Positions 8,011 to 15,780 of a DNA stretch of 58,229 bases are shown piece by piece. The stretch covers positions 1 through 58,229 of the forward strand of contig NZ_NWTG01000037.1 of NCBI RefSeq assembly GCF_002532045.1, given 5' to 3'. Below the pieces are notes generated by a model. It made no database searches. It saw only the letters and a program-made list of their open reading frames with translations, and had not been told where the DNA came from. Made by a program: the position numbers and the translations under genes. Position 1 is the stretch's first letter; each line of letters starts with the position of its first letter. Origin of the DNA: Bradyrhizobium sp. C9 (GTDB lineage: Bacteria; Pseudomonadota; Alphaproteobacteria; Rhizobiales; Xanthobacteraceae).

Positions 8011-9417
8011 ATGACAGACGGCTCCGCCAGCATATCGCCCAAGCCGCTGCGCTCTGCAAAGCGACGGCTGATGTTCGTCCTGATCGCGGGCGCGCTCGCC
8101 ATCATCGGCGCGACGATCGCCGGTTACTATTTCGCGGTGCGTCCGGTGACGCTGCGGATCGCGGTCGGCCCGGCAAACAGCGATGACCTCAAGGTCGTGC
8201 AGGCGCTGGCGCAGGCCTTCAACAACCAGCAGCACACCCAGGTCAAACTGAGACCGGTGCAGACCGACGGCGCCAGCGCCAGCGCGCAGACGCTTGCCGA
8301 CGGCAAGGCCGACCTCGCGATCATCCGCGGCGACCTCGATGTGCCGAAGAACGCGCAGGCGGTCGCGGTCCTGCGCAAGAATGTCGTGGTGATGTGGGTG
8401 CCGCCCGCAGCCAAGGGCAAGGGCCGCAAGGCGGCAAAGATCACCAAGATCGCACAGCTAGCCGGCCGCAAGATCGGCGTCGTCGGCCGCACGCCGGCCA
8501 ACGTCAATCTGCTGAAGCTGATCCTGACGCAATACGGCGTCGACCCGATGAAGGTCGAGATCGTGCAGTTCCCGGCCAATGAGGCGGTCGAGGCCATCAA
8601 GAACCTGAAGGCCGATGCCTATCTCGCGGTCGGTCCGGCCAACAGCAAGCTCACGATCGATGCGATCACGGCGTCGGCCAAGGACGGCGGCGAACCCACC
8701 TTCCTGCCGATCGATGCGTCCGAGGCGATCGCGCAGAACCATCCGGCCTATGAGGCCGCGGAAATTCCCGCCGGCTCGCTCGGCTCGGCCGATCGGCCGG
8801 ACGACGAGGTGAAGACGATCAGCTTCTCGCACCATATCGTCGCGCGAAAGGGCCTGTCGGACGCAACGGTCGCGGCCTTCACCCGGCAATTGTTCGCGAT
8901 CCGGCAGTCGCTCAAGAACGACTTCCCGCTCGCCGCCAAGATCGAGACGCCCGATACCGACAAGGACGCCACCATTCCGGTGCATCCGGGCGCTGCCGCC
9001 TTCGTCGACGGCGAGGAAAAGACCTTCCTCGACCGCTACAGCGATTACATCTGGTGGAGCCTGATGGCGTTCTCGGCGATGGGCTCGGCCGGTGCATGGT
9101 TCGCCGGCTATCTCAAGCAGGACGAACGCAACACCAACACCTCGCAGCGCGAGCGCCTGCTGGAGATGCTGAAGACCGCGCGGCAGAGCGATTCGACCGA
9201 CGAGCTCGACCAGCTGCAGGCAGAAGCCGACGACATCCTGCGCCACACGCTCGACTGCTTCGAGCACGGCGCCATCGAGGAAGGCACGCTCACCGCGTTC
9301 AATATCGCGCTCGAGCAGTTCCACAACGCCGTCGCCGACCGCAAGGCGCTGCTGCTCAGCATGCCGCAGAATTTGCAGCGGACTGCGAGCCAGTTCAGGG
9401 CCGCGGGCACGGCGTAA
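8011..9417 (+). CDS. TAXI-type TRAP solute-binding protein, membrane-anchored with cytosolic tail
   Basis: The 468-residue protein starts MTDGSASIS. It has an N-terminal membrane helix (about residues 22-42), then a TAXI-family periplasmic binding fold (VTLRIAVGPANSDDLKVVQALAQAF, ADLAIIRGD, GRKIGVVGR, AYLAVGP). A second helix, IWWSLMAFSAMGSAGAWFAGY (about 348-368), precedes a roughly 100-residue charged, probably helical cytosolic tail. Ordinary TAXI proteins are soluble and sit beside a fused DctQM permease. None is encoded nearby, so this may be a ligand sensor or work with a distant permease. The TTG start 15 bases upstream is less likely than the ATG. Confidence 0.88.
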   Translation: MTDGSASISPKPLRSAKRRLMFVLIAGALAIIGATIAGYYFAVRPVTLRIAVGPANSDDLKVVQALAQAFNNQQHTQVKLRPVQTDGASASAQTLADGKADLAIIRGDLDVPKNAQAVAVLRKNVVVMWVPPAAKGKGRKAAKITKIAQLAGRKIGVVGRTPANVNLLKLILTQYGVDPMKVEIVQFPANEAVEAIKNLKADAYLAVGPANSKLTIDAITASAKDGGEPTFLPIDASEAIAQNHPAYEAAEIPAGSLGSADRPDDEVKTISFSHHIVARKGLSDATVAAFTRQLFAIRQSLKNDFPLAAKIETPDTDKDATIPVHPGAAAFVDGEEKTFLDRYSDYIWWSLMAFSAMGSAGAWFAGYLKQDERNTNTSQRERLLEMLKTARQSDSTDELDQLQAEADDILRHTLDCFEHGAIEEGTLTAFNIALEQFHNAVADRKALLLSMPQNLQRTASQFRAAGTA

Positions 9418-9454
9418 GGTTTACGCGACCCGCAATCTTTCCACGAGCTTTCCT

Positions 9455-9573
9455 TCACCTCTCCCGCTTGCGGGGGAGGCCGACGTGCCGAGCGCGGCGG
9501 GTGAGGGCCTCTCCACGCAATGACTCGTGGAGAGAGCCCCCACCCCGCCCTCCCCCGCAAGCGGGAGAGGGAG
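9455..9573. repeat. Large inverted repeat between TAXI and phoD genes
   Basis: Outer arms near 9456-9477 and 9551-9572 are complementary over about 20 bases and contain CTCTCCCGCTTGCGGGGGA. An inner arm pair, CTCTCCACG/CGTGGAGAG, lies between them. It resembles a cruciform-forming dispersed element. A shortened relative of the arm (CCCCGCTCTTGCGGGG) is found at 25662. The gap 9418-9707 contains no ORF I would defend. Confidence 0.88.
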
Positions 9574-9707
9574 TGACCGGCCTGCTCACCTTACGATTCG
9601 CGCTGTCCCGTCCCGCGCACCCGCCCCTGTAATCTCTCCGTCATGGAATTTTTCTAGGTCTGTGCTCGCCCGCGGCGCATTGTCGCTGTGACCTGAGGAG
9701 GCTCCCC

Positions 9708-11270
9708 ATGACGATCCGGTTCTCGCGAAATCTGACCCGCCGACGCTTTCTCTCGACAGCTGCTGCGGCCGGCGCCGGCGTGATCGCGATGCCTTATCTG
9801 TCGCGCGCAGCCGATCGCCCGGTGATCACCCATGGCGTGCAGTCCGGCGATGTCGGCGTCGACGGTGGCGTGGTGTGGGCGCGTGCCGACCGGCCATCGC
9901 AGATGATGGTCGAGGTCGCGACGTCAGACTCGTTCAAGAATGCCCGCGCGCTGCCGCCGATCACCGCGCTGCCGGAGAGCGACTTCACCGCAAAGATGCT
10001 GCTGGAGAATCTGCCCTCCGGCCAGGACATCTTCTATCGCGTCCGGTTCCGCGACCTCGCCCATGTCGATGTTGTCGGCGAGCCCGTGGTCGGCCGCTTC
10101 CGCACTGCGCCGAGCGACCGCCGCGACGTCTCCTTCGTGTGGGGCGGCGACGTCGCCGGCCAGGGCTGGGGCATCAACCCCGACGACGGCGGCATGATCA
10201 CCTTCGCGGCGATGAAGAAGCACAATCCGGATTTCCTGCTGCATTCCGGCGACACCATCTACGCCGATGGCGTGATCCCGTCCGAGGTCAAGCTCCCCGA
10301 TGGCAAGATCTGGAAGAACATCACGATCCCTGAGAAGGCCAAGGTCGCCGAGACGCTCGACGAATACCGCGCCGCGCACAAATACAATTTCCTCGACTCC
10401 AACCTGCGCGCCTTCAATGCCGAGGTGCCGATCTTCGTGCAGTGGGACGACCACGAGGTGACCAACAACTGGTCGCTGTCGAAGCAGCTGCCGGCGGCCT
10501 ACAAGGAGCGCGACATCAACGTACTCGCCGCGCGCGCGGCAAAGGCCTTCCACGAGATGTATCCGATGCGCGAGAGCATCGTCGAGCCGGGCCGGGTCTA
10601 TCGCACACTGAGCTACGGCCCGCATCTCGACGTGTTCATGCTCGACGAGCGCAGCTATCGCGGCCCCAACGGTCCGAACCTGCAGGAGACCTACGGCCCC
10701 GACGCCTATTTCATCGGGCCCGATCAGATGGCCTGGCTGAAGCGCGCGCTGCTCAACTCGCGCGCCACCTGGAAGGTGATCGCCTCCGACATGCCGCTCT
10801 CGCTGATCGTCTATGACGATGCCGCGAACAAGAAGGGCTCGGAAGCCTTTGCGCAGAGCGACGGACCGGCGCGCGGCCGCGAGCTCGAGATCGCCGACAT
10901 CCTGCGCTTCGTCAAGACCGCCGGCATCGCCAACACGGTGTGGCTGACTGCCGACGTGCACTATGCGGCCGCGCACTACTACAACCCGAACAAGGCCCAG
11001 TTCCAGGAGTTCGACCCGTTCTGGGAGTTCGTCTCCGGCCCGCTGCATGCCGGCACGTTCGGTCCGAACGAGCTCGACAACACGTTTGGACCCGAGGTGA
11101 AGTTCGTCAAGGCGCCGGGCGAGGCCAACCAGAACCTGCCGCCGTCGGCCGGCATGCAGTTCTTCGGCCACGTCAAGATCGACGGCAAGAGCGGACAGAT
11201 GACGGTGAGCCTGCGCGACCGCGTCGACGCCGAGCTGTGGGCGATCACGCTCGATCCGAAGCCGGTGTAG
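9708..11270 (+). CDS. phoD: PhoD-family alkaline phosphatase/phosphodiesterase, Tat-exported
   Basis: The 520-residue product begins with a twin-arginine signal (TRRRFLSTAAAAG, residues 10-22; cleavage probably near SRAADR). A PhoD-type N-terminal beta domain follows (HGVQSGDV, VVWARADRP). The metallophosphatase domain contains HSGDTIYADG, WDDHEVTNNW, SDMPLSLI and TADVHYAA, supplying the Ca/Fe ligands. PhoD releases phosphate from phosphomonoesters and diesters in the periplasm or outside the cell. GAGGAGG lies seven bases before the ATG. Phosphate-starvation control is expected for the family, but I cannot point to a convincing Pho box. Downstream genes are not obviously linked. Confidence 0.95.
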   Translation: MTIRFSRNLTRRRFLSTAAAAGAGVIAMPYLSRAADRPVITHGVQSGDVGVDGGVVWARADRPSQMMVEVATSDSFKNARALPPITALPESDFTAKMLLENLPSGQDIFYRVRFRDLAHVDVVGEPVVGRFRTAPSDRRDVSFVWGGDVAGQGWGINPDDGGMITFAAMKKHNPDFLLHSGDTIYADGVIPSEVKLPDGKIWKNITIPEKAKVAETLDEYRAAHKYNFLDSNLRAFNAEVPIFVQWDDHEVTNNWSLSKQLPAAYKERDINVLAARAAKAFHEMYPMRESIVEPGRVYRTLSYGPHLDVFMLDERSYRGPNGPNLQETYGPDAYFIGPDQMAWLKRALLNSRATWKVIASDMPLSLIVYDDAANKKGSEAFAQSDGPARGRELEIADILRFVKTAGIANTVWLTADVHYAAAHYYNPNKAQFQEFDPFWEFVSGPLHAGTFGPNELDNTFGPEVKFVKAPGEANQNLPPSAGMQFFGHVKIDGKSGQMTVSLRDRVDAELWAITLDPKPV

Positions 11271-11417
11271 TCGCGGCCACGACGGAACCTGACGCCCCTG
11301 TCCTCGACGCCCTTGCCCCGAAAGCAAGGGCGCCGCGATTGACGGGGGATGGACGCGACCAGCCTCTTCCGGTACCGATATCACAGCCGTTATGCTGGGG
11401 GCCCGGAGGGGCGGAGC

Positions 11418-12416
11418 ATGAGGCGCTGCGAATTGATTCGCGTGCTCGGTGGCATCGTCGTGGGGCTTCGGCCGCACCGCTTGCTTGTCGTCGCGATCGC
11501 TGTGTTCGCGCTGCTGCCGATCGAAACCGGCAATGCCGGCTGGCTGCCTGATCTCTTCAAGATCTCATCGAAGCATCCCAAATCGCAAAAGCGCGCGAAA
11601 TCGGCGAAGCCGGCCCGATTGGCAAGGCACCGCGCGCCATCAAAGCCTCGCGCCACGCGGCTTGCCGCCCTCGGGCCGGTCGCCCTGCCGCCTTCCGTTT
11701 CCAAGCCGGCCGCGGGGAAATGCGATCCCGCGACATTCCGGATCGTGCTCGACGTCGGACATACCGCTGAATCGGAAGGCGCGATCAGCGCCCGCAACGT
11801 CGCCGAGTTCGCCTTCAACCTGCGCCTTGCGCGGCTGATCGAGGAGAAGCTGAAGGCCGAAGGCTTTGCCGAAACCAGGCTGCTTCTGACCGAGGGCAAG
11901 GCAAGACCCAGCCTGTTCAGGCGGGTCGCGAGCGCCAACAATCTGCGAGCGGATCTCCTGCTGTCGATCCACCACGATTCCGTGCCCAACAAGATGCTCG
12001 AGGACTGGGAATTCGAGGGCAGGAAAGGCCACTTCAGCGACCGCTTCAGCGGCTACTCCGTGTTCGTCTCCCGGGAGAACCCGGACTTCGAGACGAGCCT
12101 GCGGTTCGCCGAACTGGTCGCCGGCGAAATGAAGGCCCAGGGGCTTCGCTATGCCGAGCAATACAGCCAGGCAATCATGGGTCGCGACCAGCATCCGCTG
12201 CTGAACAAGGAAACCGGCGTCTACAGCTACGATGAGCTGATCGTGCTGAGAAAGACCGCGATGCCCGCCGTCTTGCTGGAGGCGGGCTCGATCATAAACC
12301 GGGACGAAGAGCTCAAAATGGGCTCGCCAGAGCGCCGCAACAGCATCGCCGGCGGCGTCGCTTCGGCCGTGAAGGAATTCTGCGACCCGCGATGGGCCCT
12401 GTTCGGTCCGCTCTGA
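11418..12416 (+). CDS. Secreted N-acetylmuramoyl-L-alanine amidase (Amidase_3)
   Basis: The 332-residue protein has a signal or anchor helix (about residues 21-36), a Lys/Arg/Ala/Pro-rich linker to about residue 100, and an Amidase_3 zinc hydrolase domain. Putative zinc ligands are His115 in DVGHTAES, Glu130 in NVAEFAF and His in LLSIHHDSV, with the catalytic Glu in LLEAGSIINRDEE. It cleaves the amide bond between muramic acid and the stem peptide in the periplasm. The ATG at 11418 is preceded by GGAGGGGCGGAG, so the 23-residue extension to 11349 is rejected. The basic linker may hold it near the wall or membrane. It converges with the next gene. Confidence 0.92.
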   Translation: MRRCELIRVLGGIVVGLRPHRLLVVAIAVFALLPIETGNAGWLPDLFKISSKHPKSQKRAKSAKPARLARHRAPSKPRATRLAALGPVALPPSVSKPAAGKCDPATFRIVLDVGHTAESEGAISARNVAEFAFNLRLARLIEEKLKAEGFAETRLLLTEGKARPSLFRRVASANNLRADLLLSIHHDSVPNKMLEDWEFEGRKGHFSDRFSGYSVFVSRENPDFETSLRFAELVAGEMKAQGLRYAEQYSQAIMGRDQHPLLNKETGVYSYDELIVLRKTAMPAVLLEAGSIINRDEELKMGSPERRNSIAGGVASAVKEFCDPRWALFGPL

Positions 12417-12442
12417 CGGCCGAGCGATCGGCACTTGCCCGC

Positions 12443-13567
12443 TCAGCCCGGTTTGCCCGCCTTGAGCTCGCTGAGCTTGGCCAGCGCCTGTTCGAACTTG
12501 GCGTTGAACAACCACATCGCATCGAGGATTTCGCGGAAGGTCGCAGATGATTTGGCCCGGTCGGCGCGGCCGAAGGCGAAGACGCTGTTGTTGCGCAGAT
12601 ACCCCATGATCCTGGGATCGGAAATCCTGTAGCCGACGAGATTGCCCGACTTCAGCGCGGCCTTAGTCGGGCTGGGAATGATCTGGATCAGCTCGAAGAG
12701 CTTCATTTGATCGATTGGATCGGGCAGCGCCTTTGCGATCGCCGGGACCTGTGGGAAAACATCTGCATGTGCGTTCATGAGCGCATCGCGCACCGCGGTC
12801 CAGTGATTGAACCGATGGTCGAGATTGCCGGCCCGGGCCTCCTCCCTGTCGTCGCGACGGCTTAGTGCCGGATCGAGGGCTGCGATCGATCCCTTGATGG
12901 CGGCCCATTTCTTCTGGCCGTTGCGATCTTCGGACGGGCCGGTCTGCAGGCTCCCCTTGTAGGTGTTCGACCGCGCATTTCCCGCATTCTGCTTGCCGTT
13001 CGTCTCGGCAAAGAACAGGCCGAGGCTGATGCGGCCCGCGGTGGCGGCGCCTGTCGCATCGAGCCCCTTGGCGCGCGCAATCACCGTCGCCAGGTCGACG
13101 ACGTCCTTGAATGGCGTATCGGATGTTTGCGCACCGGCGGGCGGCGCCTCCATGAGGTCGAACAGCTTCCGGTACTCATCGAGCAGCGGCTCATTGTCGG
13201 CGTCGAAATAGGCCGGCGGGATTCCCAGCCTGCTGGACCTTCCGATCCGCGACGGCAGCGCATCGGTGAGATCCTTGTAGGCGCTCATCATCTCGACGCG
13301 GGCCAGATAGATCGCCTGGCCCGGCAGGTTCGGCAGCGGCTGCCCGGCATCGATCTGCGCGCGCCGCTGGCGCAGGATCGAGACGAAGTTCTTCAGGGCG
13401 TTGTCGTAAGTCTTGAGCGCGGCCGATTGCTCGCTCGTCGGTGCAGCTGGCTCAGCACCCGCGGGAGACACCAAGCTACCGACGACGGTCGCAGCGAGCG
13501 GCGGCGCGAGCAACAGCCCGAGAGAGAGCGCCGCTGCGCGCGCGGCGGCAGATGTCCTGATCGCCAT
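12443..13567 (-). CDS. Predicted secreted protein of unknown function
   Basis: The 374-residue product starts MAIRTSAAARA and has a clear signal peptide (hydrophobic residues 8-30, cleavage probably after PAGAEPA). The mature part is mainly helical, with a repeated pattern of aromatic and charged residues. The segment RISLGLFFAETNGKQNAGNA vaguely recalls a muralytic glutamate, but I do not recognise a family and do not assign one. A longer frame to 13705 lacks a signal peptide at its start. Convergence with the amidase gene leaves only 26 bases between the stops. Confidence 0.75.
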   Translation of the reverse strand: MAIRTSAAARAAALSLGLLLAPPLAATVVGSLVSPAGAEPAAPTSEQSAALKTYDNALKNFVSILRQRRAQIDAGQPLPNLPGQAIYLARVEMMSAYKDLTDALPSRIGRSSRLGIPPAYFDADNEPLLDEYRKLFDLMEAPPAGAQTSDTPFKDVVDLATVIARAKGLDATGAATAGRISLGLFFAETNGKQNAGNARSNTYKGSLQTGPSEDRNGQKKWAAIKGSIAALDPALSRRDDREEARAGNLDHRFNHWTAVRDALMNAHADVFPQVPAIAKALPDPIDQMKLFELIQIIPSPTKAALKSGNLVGYRISDPRIMGYLRNNSVFAFGRADRAKSSATFREILDAMWLFNAKFEQALAKLSELKAGKPG

Positions 13568-13659
13568 GATGGCTTCCCGATGCCTGTGCGTCGCCGAATC
13601 CATAGGTCGGATGGTAGACGACAGATGCACCGACGGCGAGGCCGAAGCCCGGCGATCGG

Positions 13660-14034
13660 TCAGTGCCCGTTTCTCAGCGCGGCTTCGAGCGCCTCGCTCG
13701 AACACGGCTTGGTCAGCCGCAGCTTGCCGGCGAACGATTCCGGCAGCCTGATGTCCGCGCCGTAGCCCGTGACGAACGCGAACGGCACCTTCAATGCATC
13801 GAGCCGTTCGGCGATCGCGAAGGTCTTCTCGCCCCGGACGAGGCCGACGTCGAGGAGCGCGAAATCCGGCGCGCGCTCGGCGATCAATTCAAGCGCACGG
13901 GCGACATTCGCAGCGGTGCGCACCGTCCGGGCGCCGAAGCCGAGGATGGTGTCCTCGAAATAGAGCGAGATGATCGGATCGTCCTCGACCACAAGGACAT
14001 CACCGGGCATGCCGGCATTGGGGGCGGATTCCAT
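13660..14034 (-). CDS. Single-domain response regulator
   Basis: The 124-residue protein is a lone CheY-like receiver: acidic pocket VVEDDP (residues 15-20), phosphoacceptor Asp in FALLDVGLV, the Thr position in FVTGYG, and the conserved Lys in LTKPCSS. There is no output domain, so it acts by protein-protein contact or as a phosphate sink. No histidine kinase is in the window. It is transcribed away from the Crp/Fnr-type regulator at 14234, which could share its control region. Confidence 0.9.
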   Translation of the reverse strand: MESAPNAGMPGDVLVVEDDPIISLYFEDTILGFGARTVRTAANVARALELIAERAPDFALLDVGLVRGEKTFAIAERLDALKVPFAFVTGYGADIRLPESFAGKLRLTKPCSSEALEAALRNGH

Positions 14035-14188
14035 TGCTCAGGGTCCATTTCTTCGATGATGGATGAGAGACCGGATCAGTCCGGCCGGATGGCCCGCGAC
14101 CGGCGCCCGAAAGCACGCCGGCTGTTCCCGGGATGAAACCCATCACATCGCAAGGTGCCGCGTCTGTTCACTAGTGCACATAAAAGTT

Positions 14189-14214
14189 GGAACTTCTTCA
14201 GTATGGTCGGCGTT
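14189..14214 (+). promoter_or_regulatory. Candidate EcfG (general stress) promoter
   Basis: GGAAC at 14189-14193 is separated by 17 bases from CGTT at 14211-14214, matching the alphaproteobacterial EcfG consensus GGAAC-N16/17-CGTT. It ends 19 bases before the start codon of the Crp/Fnr-type gene. This was read by eye; chance matches are possible. Confidence 0.5.
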
Positions 14215-14233
14215 GGGTCTTCAGGATTTTCCA

Positions 14234-14998
14234 ATGATTGCGAAACGGACCGATGTGGCCGGGACGAACGACCGGCCGTTCAACAACCTGCTGCGCCGGC
14301 TGAACGCCGCCGACTACGAGCTGATCGCACCGCATCTTGCGGTGGTCGAGGCGGCGGCCGGCGACCTGCTCTACAATCCCGGCGACGATGTCCAGATCGT
14401 GCATTTCCCATGCGGGCCGAGCCTTGCGTCCTACATGGTGGGCAACGAGGACGGCCGTGACGTCGAGACCATCCTGGTCGGCCGCGAGGGCGCGGTCGGC
14501 GGCATCGTCAGCCAGGGATTCCTGCCGGCCTATACCCGCATCACCGTCAAGTTCGGCGGGCCGTTCGTGCGACTGCCGATCAGCAAGCTCGACGCCGCCA
14601 AGCTGACCTCGATCTCGGTGCGCAACATCTTCGCGCGCTATGCCGACTGCATGCTGGCGCAGATCTTCCAGTCAACCGCCTGCAATGCGATCCACTCGAT
14701 CGAGCAGCGCGCCGCGAAATGGATCATCTCGGCGATCGAGCGCACCAATGGCAACGGCGTGGTGCCGCTGACGCATGAGCAGCTCTCGACCTTGCTCGGC
14801 GTCGGCCGCAGCTACACCAGCCGGGTGATCCAGAACTTCAAGGCGGAGGGCGTGCTGGACACGCGCCGCGGCGCGATCGTGATCCGCGACCCGGACAAGC
14901 TCAAGCTGCGCTCCTGCCTGTGCAACGAGGCGGTGAAGGATCACTTCGAGGAAGTGCTGCGCGGGGTGTATCCAAGCGAGGACAACCCGGCGAACTAG
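14234..14998 (+). CDS. Crp/Fnr-family transcriptional regulator
   Basis: The 254-residue protein starts MIAKRTDVAGT. Residues about 20-140 are a cyclic-nucleotide-binding-like barrel (AAGDLLYNPGDDVQIVHF, VLVGREGAVGG). Residues about 165-230 form the HTH_Crp domain (HEQLSTLLGVGRSYTSRVIQNF, LDTRRGAIVI). It lacks the N-terminal FNR cysteine cluster, and its cysteines (SCLCNE) lie near the C-terminus. The ligand is unknown. The in-frame extension to 14063 is unlikely because AGGA precedes the internal ATG and the EcfG-like box lies inside that extension. It stands 62 bases upstream of the Lgt-like gene on the same strand and may control that operon. Confidence 0.88.
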   Translation: MIAKRTDVAGTNDRPFNNLLRRLNAADYELIAPHLAVVEAAAGDLLYNPGDDVQIVHFPCGPSLASYMVGNEDGRDVETILVGREGAVGGIVSQGFLPAYTRITVKFGGPFVRLPISKLDAAKLTSISVRNIFARYADCMLAQIFQSTACNAIHSIEQRAAKWIISAIERTNGNGVVPLTHEQLSTLLGVGRSYTSRVIQNFKAEGVLDTRRGAIVIRDPDKLKLRSCLCNEAVKDHFEEVLRGVYPSEDNPAN

Positions 14999-15060
14999 AC
15001 GGCCGGCCGCAATCGGGAACCCGCTATCGCCCACCGCGAAAATCACGCTACACTCGCCTG

Positions 15061-15780
15061 ATGAGTGGGGCTGAACTTCACGCCATTTTCGACGTTGCAG
15101 CATGGTGCGCAGCCGCCGTCGCGATGTGGTGGCTATCCCGGGTGCGCGGGCTGCAATTCCCGCGGCAATCCTTCGAGCTGACGTACATCGCCGCGCTGGT
15201 GTTCGGCGCCGGCATCGGCGCCTACATCTTCGGTACGCTGAACCTGTGGTTCTCCGGCATGTCCGGCATCGCCCGCTCGGTCGAGGGTGCGCTCGCGGGC
15301 GGCATCGTCGCGATCGAGCTCTACAAATGGCGGCACGGCATTTCGCTGCGCACCGGGGCGCGGTTCGCGCTGCCGCTTGCGATCGGCGTCGCGGTCGGCC
15401 GGCTCGGCTGCTATTTCGCGGGCCTCGAGGACTTCACCTACGGCACGCCGACCACGCTGCCCTGGGGCCACGATTTCGGCGACGGCGTCCTGCGCCATCC
15501 GGTGCAGCTCTACGAGAGCCTGGCGATGGCGGCGTTCGCGGCCTTCTATGTCTGGGCCGTGTTGAACCGCAACGCCACTGTCATCACCAATGGATTCTAC
15601 CTCGTGCTGTTCTACTACGGCCTGCAGCGCTTCGTGTGGGAGTTCATCAAGCCCTATGGCGCGCTGATCGGGCCGTTCTCGCTGTTCCACCTGCTGTCGC
15701 TGTTTGTCATGGTCTATGCCGCCGTCATGCTGGCGACGGCCCCGAATGTGAGTGTGATGCATGAACGCGCCGCTGCGTAA
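15061..15780 (+). CDS. Divergent Lgt-family (prolipoprotein diacylglyceryl transferase-like) membrane protein
   Basis: The 239-residue polytopic protein resembles Lgt in GRLGCYFAGLEDFTYGTPT (residues 113-131), RHPVQLYES (145-153) and QRFVWEF (189-195). True Lgt moves diacylglycerol from phosphatidylglycerol to a lipobox cysteine. Here the Asn of the GRIGN signature is Cys, the region of the catalytic His-Gly-Gly reads VEGALAGGIVAI with no His, and the protein is shorter than housekeeping Lgt. It is therefore a paralogue of unknown acyl- or lipid-transfer activity. It overlaps the radical SAM gene by 20 bases, so translation is probably coupled. The ATG at 15061 begins at the first hydrophobic segment; the long upstream frame overlaps the regulator gene. 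Confidence 0.82.
   Translation: MSGAELHAIFDVAAWCAAAVAMWWLSRVRGLQFPRQSFELTYIAALVFGAGIGAYIFGTLNLWFSGMSGIARSVEGALAGGIVAIELYKWRHGISLRTGARFALPLAIGVAVGRLGCYFAGLEDFTYGTPTTLPWGHDFGDGVLRHPVQLYESLAMAAFAAFYVWAVLNRNATVITNGFYLVLFYYGLQRFVWEFIKPYGALIGPFSLFHLLSLFVMVYAAVMLATAPNVSVMHERAAA

Noticed and set aside
14063..14233. 57-residue N-terminal extension of the Crp/Fnr-type gene
   Set aside because: It overlaps the EcfG-like promoter and has no ribosome site, while AGGA sits before the internal ATG.
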